Positions 32,093 through 44,175 are shown, counted from the first letter of the stretch. The stretch: DNA of 64,000 nucleotides from Nelumbo lutea (GCA_022828595.1 JAKGHH010000003.1:11346934-11410933), one strand, 5' to 3'. Notes: generated from the sequence alone by a model not told the origin. Numbers and translations are program-made.

Positions 32093-34974
32093 CACCGAAG
32101 ACGATGCGTGCAGGGTCCACTACCCCCACGACGACGCATTTGTCATAAAGATGAAGATCAAAGACTTCGAAGTCCGACGGGTACTCATTGACTCTGATAG
32201 TTCGGCAAACATCCTTTTTAAAGCAGCATTCAACAAGCTCCAGTTCTGAGAGAGTGACTTGAAGCCCGCGAACACTCCACTGGTTGGCTTCAGCGGAGAA
32301 GAGGTCAGACCCCTATAAAAGGTCACAGTGCCTGTGGAAGTCGGCACGTGGCCTAGCATGGTAAGATAGTCACGATTTCTTGGTGGTTGCGACCCCCTCC
32401 CCCTACAATGCCATAGTAGGTAGGCTGATCACCCACGCTTTAAAAGCCATGGTGTCCACTTACTATTTGGCCATGAAGTTTCCAACGGACTTCAGTGTCA
32501 GGGTAGTGCGAGGCGACTAGCTCGAGTCCTGCAAGTGCTATGTTGCTGCCCTCAAGGGAAAGGCCAAAGTAACCAACGACCTTGAACTGGAGCAACCTGT
32601 GGAACAGAACGAGGAGCGAGTTGCACCAACGGAGGAAAATGTTCCCATCTCTGTCTCGACAGAAGACCCTGCCATATTACTTCAGGTTGGAGCATCCCTG
32701 GAAGAACCCTTGCGATCCGAACCGGTACGCTTCTTACTCAGTAACTTAGATGTTTTCGCTTGGTCTGTGGCAAAAATGCCCAGCATAGACCCTATGCTCA
32801 TAACTCGCAAGCTCAATACTGACCCTGTAGTTAGACCCATTAGACAGAAGAAACGCAACTTAGCCCTAGAACGCTGGAGGGCGGTCGATGAGGAGGTTGA
32901 GAAGCTCCTCGCAGCAAACTTCATAAGGGAAGTTCATTACCCGAGTTGGGTAGCCAACCTTATTCTGGTAAAAAAGGCAAATGGCAAGTGGCGCATGTGC
33001 GTCAACTACACCGACCTAAACCGAGCTTGCCCAAAAGATTGCTTCCCCCTCCCCAGGATTGACCGCCTTGTGGACGCGACCTCGGGACACGAGTTACAAC
33101 CAAATCAGGATGGACCCATCCAACGAGAAAAAAGCACCTTCATAACCGAGTTCATCTTGTACTACTACAAGGTTATGCCCTTCGGACTGGAAAATGCCGG
33201 GGCGGCCTTTCAAAGGCTTGTGAATAAGCTGTTTCAGTCCTTAATTGGCACAAAGATAGAATGTTATGTAGATGACATGGTTGTCAAGACATAGTTTTTG
33301 CATGAATTAATACAAGACTTGCATTCTTTCTTTCAAATTCTGCATCAATTTAGTATGAAACTAAACCCAAACAAATGTGTCTTCGGTGTCACCTCGAGTA
33401 AGTTCCTAGGGTACATCGTCAACCGGCGCGGTATTGAGGCCAACTCGGACAAAATAATTGTCATCTTAGATATGAGACCACCTCGAAAGGTAAAACAGAT
33501 TCAGAGGTTAAGTGGCTGAATAGCCGCTCTGAGTCGTTTTATGTCTAAGTCAGCAGACCGTTGCCTGCCCTTCTTCAAGGCAATAAAAGGCAAAGGGTTC
33601 GAGTGGAACCCGAACTACCAGCTCGCATTTGACGAGCTCAAGAAATACCTTGCCAGTATCCCGGTGTTGTCCCGGCCCGAAGAGGGCGATGTTTTAGAAC
33701 TATACCTCTCGGCAAGCGACGAAGTGGTCAGTTCGGTACTGATAAAAGAAGATCGGGTCCAACAACCCATCTACTATGTTAGTAAAATATTGTAGGGAGC
33801 AAAAACAAGATATCTGGAGATAGAAAATCTAGCCTATGCGCTGGTCATTGCGGCCCGCAAATTCTGTCCGTATTTCCAAGCCCATACCATCATCGTCCTC
33901 ACCGACAAACTCTTGAGGCAAGTATTACTTAGGCCCGAGGTCTCTAGACGATTGATGAAGTGGGCCATCGAACTCAGTGAATACGATCTCCAATACAAGC
34001 CCCGAACCGCTATCAAAGCCCAAGCCTTGGCAGATTTCGTTGCAAAATGCACGTTCATCTCCAAGGTCCTTAGCCCAGTTGAGCGCGAGGTCCCCAGTCC
34101 GGGTGAGCTCGATGCTCCTAGGCCAGTTGAGTCCGAGCCCTGTGAGGTCGCACCCAGTTCGATATCTCTCCTGGTTAGGCTGAGCGCAAATTGGGATGAA
34201 GAGCCCTGGATCCTTCACGTAGATGGCTCCTCAAATCAGCAGGTTGGTGGAGCCGGTGTAGTTCTTCACGGTCTGAGTGGCACGAAACTGAAGTACACGC
34301 TACGCTTTGAGTTCGCGGCATCCAACAATGAGGCGGAATATGAGGCGTTGATAGCAAGGCTAGCTCTGGCGCAAGAGGTAAAGGCAAAACACATAATTAT
34401 CTGCAGTGATTCCCAGCTCATGGTCAACTAAGTTACGGAGGAATATAAAGCCCGCGAGCCAACTATGATTGCCTACTTGGAAAAGGTAAAAGAGGCTCTA
34501 CTTAGCTTCCAGTCACACTTCATCAAGCAAATCCCAAGGTCAGAGAATGCTGAGGCCGACACCCTGTCCCAACTAGCCAGCACCAATGACAACACCATGA
34601 GAACTGTGTACGTAGAGGACTTACCTCGACCTAGCAATCTTTGGGGGCCAGAGGAGGTCGCTCCTGTCGCCCAAGCAGAATCGAGCTGGATTGATCCACT
34701 CACAAGCTTCCTACTAGATGGAACCCTCCCCGTAGAATGCAATGCCGCCAAGAGGGTAGAGCACCAGGTAGCCAAGTACGTCATGATAGACGGATGGTTG
34801 TACCGAATATCCTATACGCTCCCCTACCTGCGCTGCTTGCGACCTCCCGAAGCCGAGCTCGTAATCCCCGACATTCATGAAGGCCTATGTGGTGGACACC
34901 TGGGGGGTAGGGCCGTCACCCAGAAAGCACTACGACAGGGGTACTATTGGCCAACAATGAAAGCAGAGCCACAG
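32093..34974 (+). pseudogene. Gypsy pol, broken: protease, RT, RNase H, integrase start
   Basis: Protease at 32181-32216 reads VLIDSDSSANIL; the Gly normally two residues after the Asp is Asp here. Stops follow at about 32247-32590. RT runs 32900-33510 (LILVKKANGKWRMCVNYTDL, then ECYVDDMVVK at 33259-33288), with about 26 bases missing near 33090 that remove the first catalytic Asp box, and TAG at 33292-33294. An RT-RNase H connection and RNase H follow (YLSASDEVVSSVL; WILHVDGSSN at 34207; EAEYEAL). TAA at 34429-34431 cuts RNase H. The integrase zinc-binding start (GHLGGRAVTQKALRQGYYWP) ends at about 34963 in a junction with copia DNA. Confidence 0.87.
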
Positions 34975-35067
34975 GTTCGAAATTCGCCCACCCATTCCGC
35001 AACCTTTTTGGCATCCATTAGATGGATCCTACCATACTTTCAGTGGTATCAGAGCCACAGGTTCGAA
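34964..35067 (+). other. Gypsy-copia junction with an 18-bp direct repeat
   Basis: CAGAGCCACAGGTTCGAA lies at 34964-34981 and again at 35050-35067. The second copy overlaps the copia primer-binding site TGGTATCAGAGC (35044-35055). Between them lie the last 61 bp or so of the copia LTR. The copia 5' LTR is otherwise absent, so the repeat marks a recombination or template-switch junction rather than simple integration. Confidence 0.8.
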
Positions 35068-36807
35068 TCTTGAACCAAAAGAAAATCAAATATGAACCTG
35101 TGCAGATGGACAGAAGATGTTCTACCAAGATTTGCGCAGATTGTTTTCTTTATTTCAAGAAATTGTTTCTTGCTAAGGGCGATTGATCTGAAATTAATTT
35201 TTGTTAAATCCAAAATTTATTTAGAACTGTTCTTTATTTATTTTAATTTAATGGACTGTTAGAACCTGGAGATCGCAGTGCAGATTTGGTGCAGATGGTC
35301 TGCGCACCCTTTTTCCTTTTTTTATTATTTTATTCAATTTGGTCTGTAAATATTTTTTTTTTATTTTCTAGACTGAATGTATAGGATTTGATCAAGAATG
35401 TAATTAATTAATAGAAATAGGATTTCTGTTTTTTTTTTCTTGATTGAAGAAGAAGGAAGAAGAAGGCGGTGCTAGAGATTTGCAGATGGAGAAATCGCTT
35501 TCTGCGATTTACAGTTTGTGAAACTGCAACCCTAGTGATTAACCTCTATTTTGTAGGTGGTGCGAACAGTCCATAGTTGATTTTTGATTGCTTAAAATCA
35601 AGATTATTAATTTCAGATCTTTCATTGATTAATTCTTGAATTGAAAATCAGTTTCGGACATATTCGGACTAGATTGGACCAAAACTATTTGGACCAAATC
35701 TAGGGTTCGAAGGGGACTATTTTCAGTCCATTTTTCTCCCTCTTGTAGTTCCAAATCTGATGTTCAATTACAGGGATTAATTCGGCCCACCTGTAAAGCC
35801 CAGTTTTAAAAGGTTAAAACTGCAAAAGCCCACCTTTGTGAGAAAAACTATATGGGCCGAATTGCTATCTACAATTCAGCCCATACACCTAGTAGACATT
35901 AATTGTTAATACTATGTTTTTAAATGGGCTGTTTATTGGGCTTTACAACAGTTAATTGATTGGATCAATTCTTCCTTTACATATGATGTTTGGATGATGG
36001 ATGTGCTGTGACCATGGGCTATAAGCACTTGGCCCATGATAATTCGTTAGTGGCTCTTGCGCACACCATGGCTGAATGCACACCATTTCCATGGTGTCCC
36101 TTAAGGTCATTGGATGACCCCTCCTTACTTGGTGGGCCCCACTACCCTGAAAAGGATGCGTGCGAAAACCCTAGCCGATTAAGGCCCACCAGAAATCTGA
36201 CTTTATAAAAGTCAGTGGGAGCCACTCTAGTTTGACCTAAATTAGAACTATGACGTAATTTTTGTTCCCTCCAGTAAATATGAGTGCATGTGATAGGGAG
36301 ATCCATATGATGGACTCTCTAAAGGCCTTCCGTCATTAGCACAAAAATTGGGCTATCCATTTGCTGTTGGGTCTGTCAGAGTGTTTCATAAGATGATAGG
36401 GGCGTCATAGACTGATATGGGAGAGACTTCACCAGAAAATGGGAACTCTCTCACGGTACCTTGGCGTAAACTGAATATGATAGGTGAGCACTCACTGGAC
36501 AAAAAGGTTTACCTGAAAATGGCTCTGAACCTTGTCTAACAGAGGCCAAAGGGAAACTCATTTGATGAGTGGATATGATCTGTCGCAGAAAGGTGGTCAG
36601 GTTATGCAACTGAAACAGTTAGCTCCACGCACCCTATGTGATTTCCCACATTTCCAGAGACATTTCGCCGTCTTCATCACTGAGAAAGGAGGGAAATCTT
36701 AGAGATGAACAAAATGAGAATGGAACATAGATTAAAAACCATATCTATGTAGGTAACATGAATCAAACTAAGGTTGTGGACTAACGTCTTTGTTGTTTTA
36801 TCAAAAA

Positions 36808-37838
36808 ATGGCAAACGGTCAATTCGCAAAGCTTCTAGACGATAACAATCTTAAGGGCCCAAACTATGCCGATTGGTACAGAAATCTTATGTTGTTCCTA
36901 ACTTCTAAAAAGTTATATGAGGTGGTGAAAAATCCTGCCCTGGAGCGTCCGAGTGATAGGACTTTTGAGGCCCGTAGGAGGGATTACCAAGATTGGGAGG
37001 ATAAGAACTCCCTAGCCCACTGCTTTGTCATTGCCTCATTGGACAACTCAATACAGAGGCAGTTCGATCAGATCGAACTAGCCAATGACATATTGGACAG
37101 TCTAAAGACAATGTATGAAGAGCAGAACCGTTCTACTCGACAGAAGGTCCTGAAATTGTTCATGACCGCGCAGATGTCCAAAGGGCAGAAAGTTCATGAC
37201 CATTGTCTTTGGATGATGGGCTACATTAATGAACTCGAAGCCCTTAGATCCGAGCTAGATCTTGGCACGCAAGTGGATGCCATCCTGAACACTTTGCCCT
37301 CTTCCTTCAATGCATTCACAATGAACTACAACATGAACAAGTTGAATGTCAGCATCCAGGAACTCAGCAATATGTGTAGAGGGCCGAGGATCTACTAAAG
37401 AAGGATGAGCCTGTGGTTATGCTTGCTGAAGCTAACAAATCGGGCAAGAAAAGGAGAAAGGCAAAGAAGCTCCAGAAGAAAGCTACCGAGCCCAAGAAGC
37501 AAAAGAAGAACAAGGCATATGATGTATGTCACTTCTGCAAACAGATCGGCCACTGGAAGAGGAACCGCCCTGCCTACCTGGAATCTAAGAAAGGTTACAT
37601 CAACACTTGTGTCATAGAAACTAACATGTTAGTTACTTCTGTGCCCTGGTGTATTGACTACGGGGCTTCAACTCATGCGTGTAACTCACTGCAAGGGTTC
37701 AAAGTTAGTAGAAGATTGAGTGAAGGCGAGGTGACACTATTCTTGGGAACGATTGCAAGTGTTGCAGCTGCGGCAATAGGAACCATAGAATTAGTTTTTA
37801 GAGGAGTGCTTGTACTTAAAGACTGTCTTTATGTATAG
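36808..37838 (+). pseudogene. Copia gag and protease, broken
   Basis: The likely start is MANGQFAKLLDDNNLKG at 36808, as the family starts with MA and the ATG at 36790 adds only six residues. The UBN2-type gag continues (NYADWYRNLMLFL, DCxL) to a frameshift near 37380 (TAA at 37396). In the new frame a zinc knuckle CHFCKQIGHWKRN has lost its last Cys (Arg). The protease box CIDYGASTHACNS near 37650 follows; the usual D-S-G is D-Y-G. Confidence 0.85.
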
Positions 37839-40610
37839 AACTTGAGAAGAAATTTAATCTCTGTTTCTAAACTGTTTGCTCATGGATATACTGTTTATTT
37901 TAGTAATATGATTACTGTTAAATAGAATAACAAATTCATCGCATGCGGGGAACTGGAGAACGGTCTCTATGTTCTACATCCTTCTCTGAAAACTAACTTA
38001 ACTGAAACTACGTTAGTCGAAAATCCCAAGAAGAGGACTCGTGATATAGTAAATCCCACGTGCCTCTGGCATTACCGACTTGGCCATATCGGTGTTGACC
38101 GTATCACAAGGCTGGTAAAGGATGGTCCTTTGGATTTTCTAACTGTAGAAAATCTTCCCACTTGTGAACCTTGACTCCAAGGTAAGATGACTAAGTGGCC
38201 ATTTGACGGTAAGCCTAAAAAATCTGCAGGCACACTTGACCTAATACATACTGATGTATGTGGTCCCCTGAGTGTTAGGACACGGAATCAACACGTGTAT
38301 TTCATCACCTTTACAGATGATTTTTCACGATATGATTACGTGTAACTAATGAGACACAAGTTAGAATCCTTTGAAAAGTTCAAAGAGCTCAGACAAGAAG
38401 TCGAGAAACAGTTAGGAAGAGAAATTAAAGCCCTTCGATCAAATTGAAGTGGCGAGTATCTCTCTGATGAATTTAGTGATTACTTAAAGGTCAACGGAAT
38501 AGTGTCAAATTAACTCCTCCTGCAACACAACTCAACGGTGCTTCAAAGAGGAGGAATAGGACCTTGTTGGACATGGCCCGATCACTTCTTGTATGCTCAG
38601 AATTACACACAACTTTTTTGGGGATATGCATTAGAGACTGCTATCTACGTTCTGAATCGGGTTTCAACCAAATCGGTTCTGAAGGCTCCATATGAATTAT
38701 GAATAGGAAGGAAGCCAAGTGTGAGACACTTGAAGATTTGGGGTTGTTCTGCACACGTTAAAAGAATGAGTATGAACAAGTTGGAATCCAAAACCAGTCA
38801 TTGCCTATTTATAGGCTACCCAAAAGATTTGGTGGGTTATCTATTCTATGACCCAAGTGAGTAGAAAGTGTTCTGCAGTCGAAACGCCCAATTCTTAGAA
38901 ACCGAATACATCCTGGACACCCATCGTCAAGAAATAGTTCTTGATGAGGAGAGCTCAAGAGCAGTGGGAGATGTCCCACAGGTTCCAGGTAGTGACTAAC
39001 CTAGAAGGTCCACTCGGGTATCCAGGCCACCAGTCCGATATGGTTATGACCAGAATTGTTACCTGGTGGAAGCCTTGACTAGTGAGGAGGATTCCGTAAC
39101 TTACGTAGAAGCTATGTTAGACATAGATTCCCAGAAGTGGGTGGAGGCCATGAGAGCTGAAATGGACTCGATGGAGACCAATGGAGTCTAGACTCTAGTA
39201 GATCCGCCCTTGGGGGTAAAAGCAATTGGTTGCAAATGGATCTACTAGAGGAAGAAGGGCCCCGATGGCAGGGTTGAGACCTACAAAGCTCGATTGGTGG
39301 CAAAAGGTTATACTCAGAAAAAAGGCATCGATTATGAGGAGACATTTTCACTCGTGGCCATGCTCAAATCCATTAGAATCCTGCTAGCTGTAACAGCATA
39401 CCATGACTATGAGATTTGGCAGATGGATGTCAAAACTCACGTTCCTGAATGGAGATCTTAGTGAAGATATCTACATGCAGTAGCCGCAAGGCTTCATTGC
39501 TGCTGGTCAGGAACATATGGTATGTAAACTTAATAGATCCATATATGGAATAAAGCAGGTTTCTAGGAGTTGGAACATCTGTTTTGATTCTACAGTCAAA
39601 ATGTTTGACTTTGAGCAGAATCCATATGAGCCCTGTATTTACAGAAAGTCCAGTGGGGATAAGATCTCCTTCTTGGTGTTGTACGTGGACAATATCCTAC
39701 TCATTGGGAATGATGTAGGAATGTTGACTTTGGTCAAGGTATGGCTATCATGGCAGTTCTCCATGAAAGATCTTGGAGAAACTTCATATATACTGAGTCT
39801 TCGACTCTATAGAGATAGATCAAAGCGGATAATTGGATTATCCCAGGCTGCTTATATTGACAAAATTGTCAAAAGATACAGCATGGAGAACTCCAAGAAA
39901 TGAAACGTTCCTTTCAGGCACGGAGTCACTCTCTCCAAGAAAATGTCTCCCAAGACTTTTGAGGAGATTGAGAGCATGAGAGACGTTTCCTATGCCTCAG
40001 CCGTAGGGAGCATCATATATGCCATGCTGTGCACTCGCCCGGACATTGCACAGGCGGTGAGTGTGGTAAGAAAATTCCAAACCAACCCAGGGCAGGAGCA
40101 TTGGACTGCTGTGAAAAACATGCTTAAATACCTTCGAAGGACAAAAGAGTTTTGTCTGGTATTCGATGGTAGTTCACTACAAGTTCTAGGTATACCGATG
40201 CCGATTTTCAATTGGATCCAGATGATAGAAAGTCTACATCTGGGTATGTTTTCACGATAGGATCATGTGTTGTTTGCTAGAAAAGCAGCAAACAGGGGTC
40301 CACTGCAGATTCCACAACCGAGGCCGAGTACATTGCCGCAAGTGAAGCTGCCAAGGAAGCCGAATGGATGAAGATATTCATACAGGAATTAGGAGCGATT
40401 CCATCCAGCACATCACCCATCCCGTTGTTGTGTGACAACAATGGAGCGATCACCCAAGCTAAAGAGCCTCGGGCCCACTCAAAGTCAAAGCACATCGAGA
40501 GGAAGTACCATGTACTACGGGAGATCATTGGTAGAGGGGACGTCCTAATTCAGAAAGTAGCATCATCGGATAATGTAGCAGACCCATTGACTAAGCCACT
40601 GACATAGAAG
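37839..40610 (+). pseudogene. Copia integrase, reverse transcriptase and RNase H, broken
   Basis: GAG-pre-integrase LWHYRLGHIGVDRI lies near 38068, with integrase pieces (DLIHTDVCGPLSV, FTDDFSRYDYV, GSSAHV-like) separated by many stops up to about 38990. RT starts near 39110 (WVEAMRAEMDSMETNGV), reaches KLNRSIYGIKQVSRSW at 39529 and has YVDN instead of YVDD near 39682. RNase H pieces follow: DSTTEAEYIAASEAA at 40310 and CDNNGAITQAKEPRAHSKSK at 40432, ending VASSDNVADPLTKPLT at 40604. Clearly inactive. Confidence 0.87.
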
Positions 40611-40681
40611 GTGTTTGAGAAACACGTTGAAAGTATGAGACTCTAGCTTGTACCAAATTGGACCTAAGTGCAAGTGGGAGT

Positions 40682-42621
40682 TGTTAGACAATTTTGTATG
40701 CCCTTAGCTTCAATCCGATTTGATGTACTTTTGACGTACTTTTGACATTTAGTGTAAATAAATAAAGTGCATGTTTGATTCATGTTGTTTGGTTTAATCC
40801 TGTATAAAACCCTAAAACTGGACACTTATATAGACTCATGTTAGTTTTAAATGTTCACAGCCATTGGATAAGTCTAAGGAGATTTATCCTACCAAGGCTG
40901 ATACTGGTGTGCCACCAAGTGTTGGGATGGCCTATCTCGCCACCAGGGTAAGACCCAAGGCACATGCAGTATGGGATTACTTGAATCCTTGAACTAGACC
41001 AGATTTCCAGTATTGCCCTAGACCTTAGAGATAGATGGGCAAAACTGGAAAGTTACACTTGACCCCTAGACTCGATTATGACACTTCACTAGGTGTCGGA
41101 TCGGGCTGTCTTTGATATGCCAATCAGTGAGATCTTTAGCGGGGGTCAAAACCTGGGCATGTTGGGGCAGTATGAGAATTCATCTAAGTGGGTGATCATA
41201 GTGACAGGATCAACCCCTTTGTCGGATAAAGGTAATGATCGGAAATGCACTCTCTCTGATGGAAACCAAACTACCGGTAGTTGATTTCAATCGTTGGAAT
41301 TTTGTTTTGCAAAATTTATATTATATATATATATATACATATATATGTACAGTTTCAAAGTGTTTGCAAAAGGTTTTAATTCCCGGGATCCATGTGAGTA
41401 GAGAGTGCGGCACTATTCCTCGCAGCCGAGGGAGAGGTCATTTCTTGTCGGGCAGTGCTTGATTCTTAAGGGCTGAGAGGTTAAGTGTAAGACCATTTAG
41501 GATAGTATCTGATGGGCTAATCTTGCACCTGCCCACAGTCCCTAGGTTTTTATAAGATAGTTTGGCCTAGGGACCACTTAATGTAAGTGTTGGGCCCATG
41601 GTGTCCATGTGATGGGCTTAGGGGTTCACTGAGCTCTTTCAGTGAATTCGGCTAGGCCTGGTAATAAAGGCTGGCCAAACCCGTGTGGCTGTTGTGTAGA
41701 TCAATGCTTGGGTCCCACGCCATACAAACAAGCCCAACTGGGCAGCAGATTGAAGACTAGTTAAGCACTGAATACTTAATGGGCCAAAATCCCATTTTGA
41801 GCTAGGCTGGTATGACCACCCATCTATGGGGCAAATCTAGGATTAAAGTTAGCAAAAGGATTGAGCCTTTAACCTTATCCACTCTAGGAGACCAAATTCA
41901 AATCAGATTTGAATCTGGTAACCTCCCAATAAGATCATGAGTAAACTAACTTAATCTACAGATAGGATTAAGATTATCCCTTGGGATAACTCCTAATTAG
42001 GAGGTTTCTTAATCAAGAAGAAAGAAGGAGAAACCCTAAGTGATAGAAAGAGATTTTGAACCCAAGGGTTTTGGAAGAATACATCCTGCGAATTGAGATT
42101 GGATCTCATACACACTCCAGAGAGAAGAGAAGCAATTCAGCCATCTTCGTCTTAGGAGATCTCCTCCAGCCGCCCCACTCTTTCTGACAAGATTCGATCT
42201 TTGAAGAAGAAAGAAATCAAGAAATCAATTCTTGACATCAGTTTTGCAGAAAAGACTGAAAAAGATTTGGTGCTCAGATTTTCCAGAGGATTCTTGCGAA
42301 GGATCTAGTGTGTAGGACACACTATGCTGGTTCCGTTCCACATATAGCTGTGTCATCTTCAGCAGGAACGGATCTTGGTATCCTCTTTGGGTGTGAACAC
42401 CAACTTTGGGAGATACTGTTTCTCTGGATCAGGTATAATTCCTCCCTTTCTGTTTTGGTTCAGACCTGGTTCGATTATGGTTCAATTAGGATCCTTGAAT
42501 ATTGTATTCTAATTTAGGGAATATGATTCCCAATTGGAAGAAGGTAGGAAAATTTTTGAAATTCACCCACCCATTCCACAATCTTTTTGGCGTCCATTAG
42601 ATGGATCCTATCATTCTTTCA
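40682..42621 (+). repeat. 3' LTR of the nested copia element
   Basis: Starts TGTTAGACAATTTTG after the purine-rich AAGTGGGAGT and ends CTTTCA. It is 1.94 kb, near full-length, and matches the inverse of the solo LTR 27137-29083. Internal minor divergence includes a (TA)n tract near 41320-41345. Confidence 0.88.
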
Positions 42622-43131
42622 AAGACAACCGTACCTGACGCCCGGGAAGCCCATACACGGAGGCAGCGCACCTGACTGATTAGGGGTCCTACACTTGATA
42701 GCCGCCCTCCAATGGCCACCTACCACCGCCATCTCAGACGTGGCAGAGACGGCCCTGACAAGGAACAGTGGAGGTTATGACACCCGAACTGGCAACTGGC
42801 AGTGGAGGTTATGATACCCGATCTGGCAGAGGAAATGACACCTGATCTGGCGGAGGTAATGATGTCCGAACTGGCAGAGGTATGGAAGTAAGTGTACAGG
42901 GTGATTATAAAAGGCCCCCATCTCTCAAAGAATGAGGTATGTGATTCTTGCGCTTTCTGGTCTTGAGATTCTTCATTTCCCTTGCCTTCTCAAGACACTA
43001 ACTTGAGCTTCGGAGTGTTCCAACCGGGTTCCTCCCCGGAAGTCTCCGTTTTCTTCCTTGTTTAAGGCACATCCAATCTCGTCAGAGGCAAGGTAACCGG
43101 TAGCTAGGACCGACCGGATTGCGCACCATCA
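42622..43131 (+). repeat. Right part of the gypsy 3' LTR
   Basis: From CAACCGTACCTGACGCC it parallels the 5' LTR from about 29540 to 30047 and ends GCGCACCATCA. The left 320 bp or so are lost. The right end joins receptor-kinase sequence through the CTATT flank. Confidence 0.85.
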
Positions 43132-43657
43132 CTATTCTTTACACTGTTTCTCATGATCATTGACAGACTAAGAATCCATCTGCTTTCTCTTTTTCACTGT
43201 TGTTGCTTTTTCTCTCACATTGTAATTGAGTCCTCTCACACCCACTGCACCAATTTCCCATACTCCACTTCTCTGTAGACTTGGGTGTGAATCCATTCAA
43301 ACAACTACAAATTGGTGAATCTACCACATCACTTTGGAGTGTTCCAACTGGGTTCCTCCCCGGAAGTCTCCGTTTTCTTCCTTGTTTAAGGCACCTCCAA
43401 TCTCGTCAGAGGCAAGGTAACCGGCAGTTAGGACCGACCGAATTGCGCACCATCACTATTCTTTACATTGTTTCTCATGATCATTCACAGACTAAGAATC
43501 CATGTGCTTTCTCTTTTTCACTGTTGTTGCTTTTTCTCTCACATTGTAATTGAGTCCTCTCACACCCATTGCACCAATTTCTCATACTCCACTTCTCTGT
43601 AGACTTGGATGTGAATCCATTCAAACAACTACAAATTGGTGAATCTACCACATCACA
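43010..43657. repeat. 324-bp tandem duplication across the LTR-host junction
   Basis: Unit 1 is 43010-43333 and unit 2 is 43334-43657. Each has about 120 bp of gypsy LTR end followed by about 205 bp of receptor-kinase sequence. GGAGTGTTC at 43012 and 43336, and the LTR end at 43131 and 43455, give the same 324-bp offset. The units differ by only a few bases. It happened after the gypsy insertion, because each unit includes the junction. Confidence 0.92.
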
Positions 43658-43850
43658 ACTCCCGAATATCACACTTTTGCACTTACTGTAAACATCACAC
43701 TTCTGCACTTCTGCATTTGGGGCAGACCAATATATGAATAAACAATCGTTTTTGGTTTTATTCCAATGATATTCTACCATTGAGAATTTGCATCTAAATT
43801 GAATTCATCGAGGTATACAAAGTGCATATCCGGCACCCCTGTAAAGACAA
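43481..43850 (-). pseudogene. G-type lectin S-receptor-like kinase pseudogene, S-locus/EGF part
   Basis: Minus strand encodes YHWNKTKND, WSAPNAEVQKCDVYSKC, FGSCDVVDSPICSCLNGF, STEKWSMRNWCNGC and RTQLQCER. These are the S-locus glycoprotein and EGF-like parts of G-type lectin receptor-like kinases, plasma-membrane receptors of plants. The reading upstream (VPDMHFVYLDEFNLD near 43810) has a stop before YHW. Downstream it is cut by the gypsy element; PAN pieces continue at 29084-29213 and 27080-27136. No lectin domain, membrane span or kinase is present. It is a pseudogene. Confidence 0.85.
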
Positions 43851-44175
43851 ACCTCTCTCTCTCTATTCTTGTCGCCACACCACCCTCTTCTCTTTCTCTC
43901 TTTGCCACTTAGATCTTCCATTTGAAGGTCACAATCTACAGGTTTAAAGAGGGGATTGCAGTGCCCTTATGTGATATTCTTTCATAAAAGAGTTATGGCG
44001 AAAAGTTGCCTTTTTCTGCTAGAACCCCACAAAAAATGATTTCTAAGAAAATAGCATATAAATGCAACATGATTTTCTCAAAAAAAAAAAAACCTCTTAT
44101 TTCAAGAGTTTATTTTATTAATGTTTCAATTTACAAATCATTTGATTTTTAAATTTAGAAAATCGAGTCAAAACC
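43851..44175. other. Spacer with a CT-rich run
   Basis: CTCTCTCTCTCTATTC near 43853-43868, then AT-rich DNA. No gene recognised. Confidence 0.4.

Larger units (their letters stand above)
34982..42621 (+). mobile_element. Copia element with truncated 5' LTR, nested in the gypsy element
   Basis: Order: 61-bp LTR remnant, primer-binding site at 35044, leader of 1.7 kb, gag from 36808, protease, integrase, RT, RNase H to 40605, polypurine tract, and 3' LTR 40682-42621. The inverse of the LTR is present at 27137-29083 as a solo copy. The leader (35068-36800) has no gene. On the right, gypsy LTR sequence resumes directly after CTTTCA at 42621. Confidence 0.87.
29214..43131 (+). mobile_element. Ty3/gypsy Tat-type element with a nested copia element
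   Basis: The 5' LTR is 29214-30047, gag-pol 30127-34963, then a copia element, then the right part of a gypsy LTR at 42627-43131. Flanks CTACT (29209-29213) and CTATT (43132-43136) are a near-perfect 5-bp target duplication, so both outer ends belong to one insertion. Archaeal-type RNase H (SNNEAEYEALIARL) and the Q-rich gag put it in the Tat group. The end of integrase and the left 320 bp or so of the 3' LTR are missing where the copia element sits, so insertion was followed or accompanied by deletion. Confidence 0.85.

Noticed and set aside
29925..34784. Many ORFs antisense to the gypsy gag-pol
   Set aside because: They shadow the recognised gag and pol frames, have no domain and share GC-rich codon symmetry.
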